DNA of 64,000 nt from Lucifuga dentata (GCA_014773175.1 VXCM01000315.1:1-64000), one strand, 5' to 3'; counted from the stretch's first letter, positions 43,650 to 55,846 are shown. Translations and numbers: made by a program. The notes: generated by a model from the letters alone, not told the origin.

Positions 43650-46004
43650 TGTCCAGACAACGCCCACTAGCATTACGCAGTGCAGGACCTGTCCAGGGAC
43701 CGTAGATGAAATATAGCGGGCTGACCGACTCTGATGTGCATGTAATTATTATTTTGATGCATTCTTTTCTCTTTAAAGCCTCCAAGAAAAGTCATCAAAT
43801 GAAGAGGCTAAAACTTATTAACTGCACACTCTGTTCTACTGCAAATACAATTCCATTTCAGTGTGAGAATTGATGGGAACATCATGACTGAGAATGATTG
43901 AATCCTGCACTCCTGAATTAATTCATGCACAGCCAGCCTTTCTCAAAAGGTCACCTGTCACATAACATCTGCTACAAGCAGGGCCAACCATAGTAATTTG
44001 GGGGCCCTTGGCAAATTTTGGTGTTTGTCCCCCCCCCCTAACCTGGCCACAACAAAATTATAACACAGCAAAAGTAAATAAATAAGTAAATATTTGAAAT
44101 GAAATTACATAATTACAACTACAGAAGTAGAGATTGAGAGGTTGATAGTAAGAAATAAATATTTTTTTGAAGGTTTTGTTGGTCACAAGTACAGAAAGTT
44201 ATGCTCCACATCTCACCTATATAAAAACTTTCTGTCCCATCAGTATTATAAGTCTTAATGATTTAGTGCAGCATGTTGTTTATTTTCAATCACAAAGGGA
44301 GTGAATGCTCTTATATTAAATTCTGAAAAATAAAATGATGACACCCTACAGGCCTGCCAAGCACAGAAACTGAAGCCCTGATTATTAAATAGTTTGGTGG
44401 TCCTCCTGATTTTCTCACATCACAGCATGAAGTGTGACTGGATTCTTAATTTCAATGATTAGTTTCTGTTTCTTGTCCTGGAGTATTTTGGCATTATATT
44501 TTGTAATTAGAACAATAATATTAAGATTAATGAACTTTATTTATACACTACCTAAAAGCTCTGAGTTAAATGCAATCAGGCTGTACCTTATCCATTTATA
44601 CGGACACACACACACACACCATATGCATGTACACATTATTGTCCTTTTAGCTTAATAATCACTTAGGCTGTATTCAGAATCAACCAGGCCACGGTGTACA
44701 GGAATAGAAAAGAATCTAATTAACTTCCTCTTTTTAGAAGAGAGCCCTCAAAGATTTATTTCTCAAGTGTGACCTGTGTGCTTTGACAGTCTATAAACAC
44801 CTGTTAATTTCATGTCTTCTTAAATTTACTTGCAGAGGTCACAGCTAGACTTTGGAAAGAGCAAATTATCACTAAATCTTATACTGACACTATAAACATT
44901 ATTGTACAGCATACCTTCTATATATTAACTAAAAGTAATCCTACAATAGGCTGATGCTGTTAGGGCTCTGAATTGTTATTGTTCTTATCTCTACGGGCTA
45001 CAGTTTTGAGTAAAGATGGCTAATGCAATAATTACATACATATTTGGTTTAGTGTTTGCTATACCATTTTTAAGATGACAAGGGCAGAATATTTCAAATT
45101 TGTGTGTTGTGTGTTGTGTAGCCAAAGTTGAGCAATATTCAAAAATTTAAGTTCTGTTTTCTTCTTATTAGTTTTTGCCAGCGAGACTCATTCTTTTGAG
45201 AAATTTTTTTTTTTTTCTCANTGTTTTCTTCTTATTAGTTTTTGCCAGCGAGACTCATTCTTTTGAGAAATTTTTTTTTTTTTCTCAGAGTCACAATCTA
45301 GTGGCCATTAGAGGAACTGCACTTCTAAAGGCATTTCAAATTTTTACATTCGTGTTTGTTGGTTTAATTAAAGTCCATTCCCATCTTTTCTTCACATGTT
45401 TAAATCTTAGGTACTTAGCATAAATCAAACTGAAACACATAGAGCAAAACAAACAAACAAAAAAACTATACTACACTTCTTTCTTTAGCATTCAAGCATG
45501 TTGCACCTGAATCAGCGATGTCATGCAGGAGTTTGCCTTTCCTTTGATAGCTGATGGAAAACACCTGCTGTGACATCACCGAGTTTCAGCCAATAGTAGC
45601 ACAGCAGCAGTTTTGTACCCTGTAATCTGTGAATTGACCCTTTTATTTTTCCCATTATAAATATATACAGTATATGGGTTTTATGTATTAGATATGAAGT
45701 ATATATCTTTGTCAGCTTCCTTCTTGCCACTACAGATGTGTGTTTTCTGTATGTGTGTCACATGCAAGAATTCATAGCAGACACAGCTGTATACTTGTTT
45801 CTTATTGTCTGCTGTATGATCTGAAATGATGGTAGCGTTTGATCTGCTGCTTTAACAGTGATAGGTAGGACCTCATCTGTAGCAGCCTTTGAAATGAGCC
45901 CTCAGGTGCGAGAGCATTCAACATAGATGATCCTTCACACTAAGTACCCATTTGTTTCTGGTTCTTAAAGAAATCCTCTGAGTGTTTAAGGATGAGAGTG
46001 TTCT

Positions 46005-46066
<62 letters not shown>

Positions 46067-48119
46067 TCTTTTTCCTCCTCTTCAGATCAGACAAACTTCA
46101 ATCATCAGGCTTCATTTGATATTCATTGACTCTTTCCCTCTACACTGATAGCTGCTGTACAGCACAGCGTTCACCAAGTGTTATTTGAAATTTCGTCTCT
46201 TAAGAAAGCCTACATCAATATTTCTTCTCCTCAGGGTACTTGCTGCAGACAGTCATCAATACATCAAACACTAACACAAAAAGCATGGGGGGGGGAATGA
46301 ATTCCTATAAAAGTTTCAGTTTTAATTTGTGAAAAAAAAAGGTTTTAAAAAATCAGATTTGGGATTAGTTGTGGTCACTGATTGCATGATTACTTTTGGC
46401 TACATGATGATAATAATGATAAGTGCCGCATTTTTTAAAAAGACTCACTGTTTGGTTCTTTTTTTTATAGATAATTATCTAACCTTGTATTTTCCTGCTG
46501 TCATGGCTCAGTGTTTCATAATTACTTGACTTTTATGCATTTGGAAGATGCAGGTGCTCATACAGTTCGTGTCTCACTCTTCTAATTGAAACAACATGTG
46601 TCTACTTTGTTGTCATTATCTTACATGCTTGTATCGTGTCAGGCGCTATGTTTTTCTCACCTACTGCAAACTGTGGTTTCTGAGTCACATTGATTATTCC
46701 CAGCAAAACCACCAGTGTTGTAACTGAACCATAAGCAGAGACAGAGGGAAACTACGTAACCCACATTTTGCTCAACCGTGCTGGCCTTTTGGATTCTTAT
46801 TGGTTGAATTTTGCCAGCAGCTTTGGACAGATGCTAGTAATTATGACACACGAGCTGATGATTCATGAATTTCCTGGATAAGTAAGACTTAACAGGATGA
46901 AGGTGTGTCATGAGCTTATAAATCAATCAGGTTGAGAGAAATTTGCCTTTTAGATGTTAATGTGTTAAAGCATTTTGTTTTATTTTGAATTAAACTTACT
47001 GTTACTACTCAGATGAGGAGAGAAAAAATAAATTTTTACAGCAAAACCCCAACCTAAATCTTTGTAGCGTCAAATCTTCAGGCTGAGTCACAGCTTGCAA
47101 ATGTCAAAAGTGGCGAAGTTGGTGGTTTCCTTCACAGTGAACAACAGCTTTGTTTGGCCTAATTTCACGTCAGTTACAATATACTCCAATGGTAACAAGT
47201 TAATGCTGATTCCTCCTTTATTCTGTTCTGCAGAGCAGGAGACAGGATCTTACTTGCCGATGACTCCAATGATGACTGGTGGAAGGTTTGTATAAAATCA
47301 GCATAAAATTCAACATTTTGTGGGTTCATTTTGTGAGCTTGTTGAGCATCTGCATTGAGTCTGTGTTTCCTACTAAGGTTGAAATGTACAAATGGATTGA
47401 TAAATTATACAAGTAGTCAAGCAGTAAATTATAGCCAACACAAGAGGCAGCCTGAGGACAGAAACGCATGACAGATAAAGTAGGGAGACAAAAGGGCCAA
47501 AATGTGGCTGTAAGGAGGCAGCAGACCATACAGAAACTCATGCATCTTAACACTGTTGTTATTCTCTACAGGCTGTAGATAAACAGGCATCTGGCCTGCT
47601 GTGCCTTTAAACAGAAGATGCTGTAACAACTCAACCTGATGTAAAAATACACACATAACACAGAAACATATAGAGATCATAGACATATATAGTGTATATT
47701 TAATTTTGTTCTTTTAAAATATCACATTGTGCTAGTGTTACATACAATAACTAACAGGCACCCACTGCTTTGGAACAGCCACAGGCTTTTGTTTTTTGTT
47801 TGTTTTTTCATTAAGGTTGATTCGTTGATTTATCTAAGAATTTATCTTTTTATGCACTTCACAAATCTTCCATGTGTCAGCTGTTTCTTCCTCTTTTTGT
47901 TTTTGTCAGGGAGTAATTGAAGACAGGATTGGGTTTTTCCCAGCATCCTTTGCTCATCAGGTGCGAGCAGGGGATCAAGTGTTCAGATGCAACAGAACAT
48001 TTATTGGCTGTAAGGAACAAGGCCAGATCACCCTGAAGGAGGGACAGGTACTATGGGATGTACAATGGGTACTATGGAATTAGTCTTGATGATTGATGAT
48101 GATGATGAGGATGATGATA

Positions 48120-48153
<34 letters not shown>

Positions 48154-50362
48154 CTGCTAGGCCTATATTTTACATTATGATTAAATTATATACAAAATGC
48201 TGATGTATTTTTATTTATTTAGAGAAACTCCAATTATGTATGTGAAAATGGAGCTCAAATTTACATAGTAAAAAAAAAAAAAAAAAAAAAAATTGAGGAT
48301 TTGGACCTTAAAAGCAGCATCCCGCCTTGAAAAAGCTGAAACTAAAAGTCAAATTATTCCACTTAATCATAACCCAAAACAGATTTTTTTTTTTTTAACT
48401 TCACTCCATGCTCCAAATTTCAGGAAAAATCCTGTGTTTTTAATGATTTAAAGAAAATATCTGGATATTGTGTATCTGACTGATTCTAATTAAAATACAG
48501 GCCTGTTTTCCTGTTGTGTATAAGTTAGATGTACACAAATCTTTAAAACATTACATCACTTTGAAAATCTGCTAAAACACGCTATCAAGCTAAAATCACG
48601 CTAGCAGCTTTCATAGTTTGTGACAAAGTGAATTTTGGAGATAGGTTTCCAGCAGACAGCGGTGATGCATTTGCTGGTTCGGGTCAATTGCCCGCCCATC
48701 GAGCTCCAACAACAAAGCACATTAAGAATTCATTAGCATAGTCAGCAACTGGGCCGAACATTAGCAGGGAAGACCCAGTGAACATCTCTGTCATCGTAAG
48801 TTAGAGAAGCCGTGACCTTTAACGTCATCATAAAAAGTCCCAAATTACACCTGTGCCTAATTCATAATCACACCCCAGCTATTAGAGCACATCAGAATCA
48901 CATTACCCAGCAGTCCCTTATCCATCTTATTACCCTCCAGCAGCTTCCCTCCTCTAAAGCTCCACTCGACTGGGCTGACACAGGATTCCTCTTAGGAATC
49001 AAACATTAGCATTTTGGCATAAAGGCTTTCCTTAGATCAGGCCTCTTCTTCCCACAATGCTTTTCAGGGCATATTTGAGACTTGGAGGGGATTAAAAGCA
49101 AGCAACCCCCAGCGGAGATGAAACCACCAAACACATGATTCCATGACCCGCTGCCTTTTTTCCAGTCACACAAACCCTGGGGAAGATGTAGCAAACAAGA
49201 CATTTTGTTTTGTTCATTACGAGGGTTAATGAATAAAATTAGCAGTAGTAAGGAAAGAAATATTGTGGATAATGGACAAAAATTTCCCATTTCCTTTTCT
49301 TGAAGGTAGTTTTAGACAATTAACCAGTGGTGGCACTGTAGAGCAATGTGTTGATGTACTATAAAAGGTACCAATACACCAGTAAAACATGTGAAGAAGA
49401 AACTAAGTCAACATAAATAATATAGGTTTAAAAAACTTAAAGAAAGGGTTACTACAATGTTTTATATATTATAAAATTAAATATATTTAACCTGTTTGTT
49501 AAACTTTAAGGATAAAATAGCATTTCTTTTTTGTGAGAAATGTGAATGTAAATAAAACTGTGTTTACAATTAATTCCACAGGCCACATTTAAGTATAACA
49601 ATAATGGTACACTAAGCTATAATATACATTGGAACTGGGTGACATAGAGTGACATATTTATATATGGATTTTGTGTTATGAGACTATGACTTTATCAAAT
49701 ATTTTAGTTCTTTGTAATAGAGCTAAACCATGTTTTAACATAATAATAGGAGAAAGAATATAGAATAGAATATAGTATATAGTATAAAGTATAGTATATA
49801 GTACTATAGTATATATATATATATATATAAAGTATAGTATAGTATATAGTATAAAGAATATAGAATAGAATATAGTATATATAATATACTATTCTATATT
49901 ATATAGAATATAGAAAAATAATAGAAACCACGTAATAATAGAACTTTGTAATAAACTTTATTTGTTACAGCACCTTTCAAACAAAGTGCAAAAATATTAT
50001 TGAACATATTTTTCTGAAGTTATTTGACTGTTTTAGCTGAGAAAACAAGTATCCCTTCCTGTCTGATCATCTAATTTACATTATGAATCATCCTGTGATT
50101 ATTTGTAAATAACCACTAATCATCCTCAGCATGCTGTCACGTTATCAACATAGAGCAATTCAACCAAAATTATTGCTGTTTGTCACCGTCACTCAAGTGT
50201 AACTTCCTTTATTTTTCTTTGTAGCTGAAGTGACATTGTGTGCTGTCGCCTTTCCTTTGCCAACAGATTTGTGTGAGCAGTGAGGGTGAGCGAAGCGGCT
50301 TCATCAGAGTGGCCAGTGGAAAGAAGAGAGGCTACGTGCCCTGTGATGTGCTGGAAATCATC

Positions 50363-50365
<3 letters not shown>
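23106..50365 (+). CDS. stac: SH3 and cysteine-rich domain-containing protein (STAC)
   Basis: Eleven coding exons: 23106..23219, 26209..26542, 32705..32805, 37564..37645, 37851..37957, 39415..39496, 40583..40650, 43511..43602, 47234..47285, 47910..48047, 50267..50365. The total is 1269 nt and 422 residues; human STAC has about 402. The order matches the family: LQRLKRSLSFKTKSIRSKSA after exon 1; a C1 zinc domain near residues 130-180 (HIFKKPTFCDVCNHMIV, RCKACKMSLHHKC, QQRCMGKL); PKGFRRYYSSPLL; a linker; first SH3 (LNTYVALHSFIPQE, DDSNDDWWKG, DRIGFFPASF); second SH3 (FIGCKEQGQITLKEGQICV to DVLEII). The N-terminus MIPP and the linker favour stac over stac2 or stac3. STAC proteins bind L-type calcium channels and act as cytoplasmic adaptors at the membrane; that is family knowledge. 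Exon 3 has an alternative in-frame acceptor at 32672. Confidence 0.96.
23220..26208. other. stac: stac intron 1
   Basis: No exon is seen. It has a (GATAA/GATGA)n array at about 25202-25300 leading into ACTTTATTGTCCCAAGGGGG, the kind of tail seen on fish SINE/LINE 3' ends. A single N at 25064 lies in a G run. A GT array is at about 25441-25475. A stretch at 23847-24136 is open on both strands without a recognisable product. Confidence 0.55.
25201..25335. repeat. GATAA/GATGA array joined to a retroposon-like tail
   Basis: A tandem array of pentamers (TAAGA/CAAGA/TGAGA variants) followed directly by TACTTTATTGTCCCAAGGGG. In fish this motif commonly marks the 3' end of short retroposons, with the array acting as its microsatellite tail. 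The copy is in the reverse of that tail orientation or has lost its body. No upstream body is recognisable. Confidence 0.5.
26543..32671. other. stac: stac intron 2
   Basis: About 6.1 kb of AT-rich DNA. Small GA and GT runs are at about 27757-27830, with T-rich patches. Nothing recognisable as a gene, RNA or intact transposon was seen. Confidence 0.5.
32672..32704 (+). other. stac: Alternative 33-nt in-frame extension of stac exon 3
   Basis: An upstream acceptor (TTTTCTGTGTATCAG, ending 32671) precedes GTACCACAGCCAAGCATG. A second acceptor (TTCCTGGCAG, ending 32704) precedes the related GGAACACAGCAAAGCACG. Using the first adds 11 residues (GTTAKHVVFLA before GNTAKHG) without changing frame. 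The upstream site has the better pyrimidine tract. The downstream site gives the normal C1-domain spacing. Confidence 0.6.
34291..34423. repeat. 66-bp duplicated block with CA array around a single N
   Basis: Positions 34291-34356 and 34358-34423 match, each ending in a (CA)n run and CAG, with N at 34357. Treat as an assembly join. Confidence 0.85.
35885..35930 (+). mobile_element. Decayed reverse-transcriptase fragment
   Basis: GAGATCCAATATGCAGATGA reads EIQYADD and is followed by VLVNEEH and then a stop. YADD flanked by hydrophobic residues is the catalytic motif of LINE-type reverse transcriptases. The surrounding frames are broken and I could not trace the element further, so this is a short relic at best. 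Confidence 0.35.
36748..37000 (+). repeat. Common teleost interspersed repeat
   Basis: Contains ATCCATCCATCTAGTTATCC, GGAGCCTATCCCAGTGGGTC, CGCCAGTCTATCAGATAAAC, CAATTTAGAGTTCC and ACCTTCTTGCTATAAGGTGA in that order. This is a very widespread fish repeat, here diverged and with internal deletion. I cannot assign a class with certainty. Confidence 0.75.
39236..39400 (-). mobile_element. Tc1-like transposase C-terminal fragment
   Basis: On the minus strand this reads NKIEKEWCEIPPHCC followed by ASVISSYRKLLVEATAAKG. This matches the C-terminal end of fish Tc1-type transposases (the E-E-W-A-K-I-P ... EVIAAKGG pattern). It is a fragment without ends or a catalytic core. It stops about 15 bases before stac exon 6, so the T-rich sequence before that acceptor is antisense to transposase codons. 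Confidence 0.75.
40651..43510. other. stac: stac intron 7
   Basis: Contains an N join inside poly-T (42059) and the (TG)n block duplicated around N at 43448. No gene is seen. The true acceptor for exon 8 is at 43510: two AGs lie two bases apart (43508 and 43510), and only the second keeps the frame. Confidence 0.6.
43387..43509. repeat. 61-bp duplicated (TG)n block around a single N, beside stac exon 8
   Basis: Positions 43387-43447 and 43449-43509 match. Each runs ATGCTTTTTGCGCATA, then a (TG)n array, then GGTCTAGCCAGA. N is at 43448. The duplication is probably an assembly artefact, but the (TG)n array before the acceptor is real. Confidence 0.85.
43610..43648. repeat. (CA)n array directly after the stac exon 8 donor
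   Basis: The donor GTATTCCA at 43603 runs straight into about 19 CA units. With the (TG)n before the exon, the two arrays are complementary. Confidence 0.95.
43649..47233. other. stac: Remainder of stac intron 8
   Basis: AT-rich. It holds an N join with 66-bp duplicated flanks (45155-45287, N at 45221) and a long (CA)n array at about 46009-46064. A diverged dispersed-repeat fragment lies near 43980-44045. No gene is supported. Confidence 0.5.
45155..45287. repeat. 66-bp duplicated block around a single N (assembly join)
   Basis: Positions 45155-45220 and 45222-45287 match, both ending in a T run and CTCA. Confidence 0.85.
48048..50266. other. stac: stac intron 10 with ATG and AT-rich arrays
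   Basis: A (GAT/ATG)n trinucleotide array lies at about 48087-48151, an A run at about 48271, and an imperfect TATAG/GAATA satellite at about 49736-49915. The rest is AT-rich with no exon seen. Confidence 0.6.
49736..49920. repeat. AT-rich imperfect tandem/inverted array
   Basis: Units built from ATAGTATA and GAATATAGAATA recur in both orientations around a (TA)n core. The array could extrude as a cruciform or act as an unstable minisatellite. Confidence 0.75.
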
Positions 50366-50395
<30 letters not shown>

Positions 50396-51310
50396 GGGAT
50401 CAGCCGCTAGGAGGTCAGAGGAGGAGAGACTGAACCTGTAAACTGGTTTCGTGGTACCAGTGAGGGAGTCGCCCTCAGCAGAAATGTCAGTCTGGACTTG
50501 AACAAATGATGTTGCTGTTGTTGCAGGTCAGAACACCTCCACACCTTCCTCACAAACCCTCAACCCAGAGGAAGATGATGGACTATTTCTAGTTAGCAAG
50601 GTGACTGCAGATCACTGTATCACTGGATTTGTTTTAAGTTACAGAGCCAATGTTCTTTTTCTAGTTTAGTTTTTTCCTGCATCAAACTTTTTTTTTCACT
50701 GAGTGGAGAGGAAAAAAATATTACTAAATCATTATTTTTTTCAAGGTTTCACTTCATATAAAGACATTCCATCAGCAGTTATTGATTTAGATTTGCAGGC
50801 TTTAACCTTTTGTCCCAAGCAGGAATTTATCTTTTAACATTTTTGACCCGCTCTGAAGTTTCATTATTCACTGACGATCCCTAATATGTCAGTTGATAGA
50901 AGAAAAGGATTTCAATAAACAGCATACACTGTACAATGAGAATACACACAGAAAAGATTCCTACAGAATCCTACAACAGAACACAACAACTTTCAATACT
51001 TTGCTCTTGTATCAGGAGAGAAACAACAAAGAGCCCATCAGATGCATCAAAGAGGACTGGGGGAGTATCGACACAATCAAAGACGAGAGAGATTCTCTGC
51101 ACCCCCCACCCCAACCCCCCAGTGACTCTTTAATTTATTCATTTATTCATTCCAGTATTTGAGGGTAATACACGTTTCATAACTCAGAACTGATTAACCA
51201 TGATGTTTTAGTTGATTTGTTCATTTCACCAAATTAAAAATCTCTGCAAAATTTTACTGCAGTTAATCAATTGGCTTGTATTACATTTTTTTAATCATTG
51301 ATGTATTGAT

Positions 51311-51345
<35 letters not shown>

Positions 51346-51750
51346 TCATCACTGTAAAACAGAAGTGAACGAGATGCAGAAAGTACATCCGAGGCCTAAA
51401 ATAAGTAATGATGGTTGTGAATGTCTGCTGCGTTTTGAACAGTTTTGTGAACAGGCTTGTGAACACATGACGGCACTATGAGACCTTAAACGATGCATTT
51501 CTGGCTAGTTTAACTTTAATGTGATCACTCTTTCATGGTTTTCCTCTCACAGCCTGATCTGAGTGGATCTAAATCCTGTTTGAGTGCATTTATGGCAAAG
51601 TATTGCACCACAGTAGATATAGTATATTTCTTTAAGGTTGTTATGCACTGAAACTTGGCTTTATTGAATGTCCGAGACCACTATATTGTATATAATGTAC
51701 GTACAAGATTAAACTTTCTTGTTTATCACAATAAACAAAAAAACATGATG
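50366..51750 (+). other. stac: stac 3' UTR with two candidate polyadenylation signals
   Basis: A (GA)n run directly follows the stop codon. AATAAA occurs at 50914-50919 and at 51730-51735. The second follows a sequence typical of a transcript end, so it is the more likely distal site. A run of about 28 T is at 51315-51342. Confidence 0.5.
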
Positions 51751-52335
51751 TTTGTTGTTTGGTGTCTCATATTTCTAGGATCAACTAAAGGGCACTTTGT
51801 GATTAATATACATTTGATATTTTCCATACTGAAGAGATAAAATCATTATGTTGTCCTACAGCTACAACTAGTTCTTGCATCTGTCAGGATTCATAAATTC
51901 CCATCATTATTCTACATTTGTCTTGAGCTCATTAATTAATTAATCAACAATAACATCATCATTTCCTCAACCGGGCCCCCAAAAATTATGCACTGTGGTG
52001 CAGCTTAGTTGCTGAAGAAAACAACTGGGCTGTGATTCATTTACTGAGACTCTGAAAAAAACAGAATACATTTTCACAAGCAAGTGTCAAAGACTGGAAA
52101 TGAGAGGAAGCATTTCAAATGAATATTCTGCTGTAATGCACAGTTCTGATTTTCAGGTTCTGCTACATTCTTAATTTTGGACTCAAAATCTCAAATATCC
52201 TAGAAAACTGAATTTGTCAAATGAAACATCACATTGTTTATCTGAAGTCTGGTACTCAGTGTGGGGGAAAAAAAATTGTCAAATCATGCTGTGGAAATTT
52301 AGGGTTCATCAAACATGACTATATAATGTTCATTA

Positions 52336-52470
52336 GCTCTGCCAAGGAGGTTATGTTGTCACCTGGAGATGTTTGGTTATTAGTAGGATTACTCAACACT
52401 GTGACATGGTGCGGGGACATACCCATTAAATGTTTGGTTGGATGTGGATCCATAGGAATATTTTTAATGA
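52336..52470 (+). repeat. Dispersed teleost repeat fragment
   Basis: Begins CTCTGCCAAGGAGGTTATG and continues through a GGTTATTAGTAGGATTACTC block to GGTTGGATGTGGATCC. It is the opposite end and strand of the repeat seen at 12765-12965. Confidence 0.6.
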
Positions 52471-52955
52471 TTTCTTAACATTGCATGATAGGCGTTTTCA
52501 ATATTTTTCTCAGTTTCTTTAAAAGAAATACATCAGTTTCAATCTTAGTCATCTTTATCCCACAACAGACTATCAATAGGTGCAGCTTTGTCCAGATATG
52601 AGTAAAGATCCAGATCTGACAGATAAAAATATATGATTGGACAGGGATCGCAACGATTGCTGTACAAAAGCAAATAGGACTAGAAACATCCAACAATCAT
52701 TAATAGTAGCAACAGGTTTTGATGTATACGTAATAGATGCAGAGATAGATGCAGAAAAATTATGTTGATTATATTTATTTCTATTTCTCTTTTATGTCTA
52801 CTTCTAAGTAAAACTAAAATTTACTATGTGCAGTTTGAGATTTCAAGAATTAGTATGAAGATGTTTACTTACAATAAATTGTACTTGTATATAAGGTAAG
52901 TAAATAAGTACAATATATTTTACTTACATACAATATAGTAACCAAAACATTTTGA

Positions 52956-53330
52956 TAGTGGTTCTCAAACTGTGGTACTTGTACCACTGATGGTACTTGA
53001 AGTGCCTCCTGGTGGTTTGCCAGATAACCAGACAAGCAAAACAATTGAAATCCATCGAAATTCTCTTACTGTGGCAAATTATCCATACATAAAATGGGTT
53101 TCATTCAGGAAATTATATTTTTTAATTATTTTCTTTTAATTAATGATGTATTTTTTGTTGTTGAAAATAACCCGACTCATACTGCGTACACACTATGTAC
53201 TTCCTTTCTTTAAGTGGTTTTTTTGTACAGTCGGTGGTTTGCTGGTGACCTGGTATTTATTTGTTTTCTTTTGCTCAGAGGTTTTATTTATTCTTAGAAA
53301 CCAGAGCTCAAAAAGGGAAAATAGTAAGAG
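52956..53330. mobile_element. hAT-like non-autonomous element, diverged copy
   Basis: Starts TAGTGGTTCTCAAACTGTGG and shares with 56773-57172 the order GTGGTACTTGTA, TACTTGAAG, TGGTGGT, GCCAGAT. The right terminus is degraded, and its position is approximate. Confidence 0.55.
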
Positions 53331-53812
53331 GAATCAGAAATGCCATTATTATTATCATAATTTTATTTTTTTGTATTTTGTAACAACCTGTTTTAGTTGT
53401 TAGTTTATTAGCAGTTAGCAGTGTAGCTAGTTTTAACACTCACGCCTGACAATATATTTTCTAATCTTAAACTATATTTTAACACGTTGCTTCAGCACTT
53501 TGTATTTAGTATTGTCCTCCTGAAGCTCACTTCTGCAAACAGACCAAAGCCTGATTAAAAAACATCAACTTTTGTTGTATCCAGGACACCCTCAATTGAT
53601 CCAGGACAGTTTTCATCCCGATCACCTCACACATCAGTGAGCTTTGCTGCTGCACCCCATCTGATATACTTACCATCTGATGGAACAATCTGCATTGCCT
53701 GTTTTCTGCCAGCACGGAGATGTTTGACTGCAGACTCAAAGGCCTTGGCAGATCATTAAGTAGCTGTTCATATGTCTGAATGGCTGCTGCAGGAGAAACC
53801 GCACAAGTTGTC

Positions 53813-54169
53813 TCCCCATTTTCCTGTTCTGTGTCTGTGTAATGACACACACCAGGCGTCACTGCAGGGCTTTAGCAGACTTCAAACTCTTGGCTGTAAC
53901 ACCCCCTGTAGGTTTATTGCAGAAACACATGATGTCAGCTCATCATTAAGCGTTCAGAGGAAGCCGCTTGTTCAATGGTGCATTAGTCAGAGCTTTTAGA
54001 TTCAAACAGCCCTAAACTATTGAAGAGCAAATAAACGAAAATGGTGAAGCTGTTTAAAATAACACAGCTTCCAGTTGTTATTGGGATTAGAATACAAATC
54101 AGGTAATGAATTATATACTTTTGCTACTATTCAAACAAAGTTTGACCTATTTACAAAAACTAAAATAGA
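53813..54169. repeat. Duplicated block, copy A
   Basis: Begins CCCCATTTTCCTGTTCTGTG and ends ACAAAAACTAAAATAGAA. Nearly identical by eye to copy B at 55481-55846, in the same orientation. Differences are a few substitutions, a small deletion and an A-run expansion in copy B. Confidence 0.85.
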
Positions 54170-55480
54170 ACCATTTCCTTTGCGTAAAAGATTACCAAGA
54201 TTACCAAATCTTCACATAAATGAAGATAATAGGTTCATTTAGATTGTGGAGCAGGGACCACACCGCTCAAACATGAAAAACTGGCATGGTCCTTTAATCT
54301 GGCTCTTATTGGTGATATACATAGACTTGTATATTAAGTGGAATATCCTAGTCAATATGAGAGACATGGTCGATATATTTCTCTTTATTTAAAGTTGTTT
54401 ATGGAAGGATAAAATAATGAACGTCTTCATTTTTTTGTTTTTTTACAGCATTGAATTTACCACAGTGGTGACCGGCAAGTTGATAAATGACGTGTTGCGA
54501 TTCAAATGAAACTGCAGGCGAGTCATCAGAAAATGTGAGACACCATGACACTCTTCATGACACTGAAGAGCTAAGTTATTAATGTATTCTACTATTTTAT
54601 TTAGCCTTGCTTGGTCTTGCTTGGTCAGCATGACTGACTTCAAACAGATCTGATCCTGGTTGCTCTGTGGGAAGCTAAACTTGTTTTTATCAGAAATGTG
54701 AGAAAAGATTTGTTGCAAGTTCCTGCAAGCGAGTCTTCTATGTAAAGATGAAGCTGGGCAACGACGGTGGAAAGGTAGCAGATACAAACTGACACCGAAC
54801 TGTTCAGCATTATGTTATGTCTTTGAAACATAAAAGTATTTTGAATTATTTTTTCCACTTTTACCTAAAATGTGTTTTCTGTCAAATTTCATGCATTTTA
54901 CTTTAAAGACTAAAATTGCAACACTGATGACGAATGCCTATATAAAAACGATATTATGAAATAAATAACTCTATGGAAAAGTACCAATAAATTATGAAAT
55001 TATTTTATAAACCATTATTATCATGAAATCTTATTTTTTATTTCATAGTGCCCCATTTTTAAATCTCTTTTTTATTTCATAACACCTTTTTATTTCATAA
55101 TAACACTTTAATTTCATAATGCCCCATTTTTCAAAAGTCTCTCTTTTATTTCCACAACATCATTTATCATAATATCTCATTTCATGACGAGATTTCAGGA
55201 CCAGTGGGTCCATATAAATGAGGCTTAAGCGGTCCCTTCTTAAAAGGGAATGTACCAATCTGTGTAAGTGTTGATTGACAGAAAATATCTTGCTCTTTCT
55301 TATTATTATAGGTTGAATAAGCTGAATTATGAATGAGGCACATTCACTGAACATGGCAGAAATATAAGAAAATTAAAATCCTATTAAATAATCGTTATAA
55401 ATCATATTAAGTAATCGTTATATTCTTTTTTTCAGGTTCCTCCAGGGTGCTGCACACACTCTCTCTCCTATTTTAAGTGT

Positions 55481-55846
55481 TTCCCCATTTTCCTGTTCTG
55501 TGTCTGTGTAATGACACACACCAGGCCGTCTGCAGGGCTTCAGCAGACTTCAAACTCTTAGCTGTAACACCCCCGTAGGTTTATTACAGAAACACATGAT
55601 GTCAGCTCATCATTAAGGCTTCACAGGAAGCCACTTGTTCAATGGTGCATTAGTGAGAGCTTTTAGATTCAAACAGCCCTAAGCTATTGAAGAGCAAATA
55701 AGTGAAAATGGTAAAACTGTTTAAAATAACACAGCTTCCAGTTGTTATTGAGATTGGAATGCAAATCAGATAATGAATGACTTTTGCTACTATTCAAAAA
55801 AAAAAAAAAAAAAAAAGTTTGAACTATTTACAAAAACTAAAATAGA
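55481..55846. repeat. Duplicated block, copy B, upstream of the NK-lysin gene
   Basis: Second copy of the 53813-54169 block in direct orientation, about 440 bp before the NK-lysin start codon. It contains an A run at about 55797-55817 not present in copy A. Confidence 0.85.

Noticed and set aside
43319..43660. Cys-Val repeat frames around stac exon 8
   Set aside because: They arise from the (TG)n/(CA)n arrays; only the exon itself is coding.
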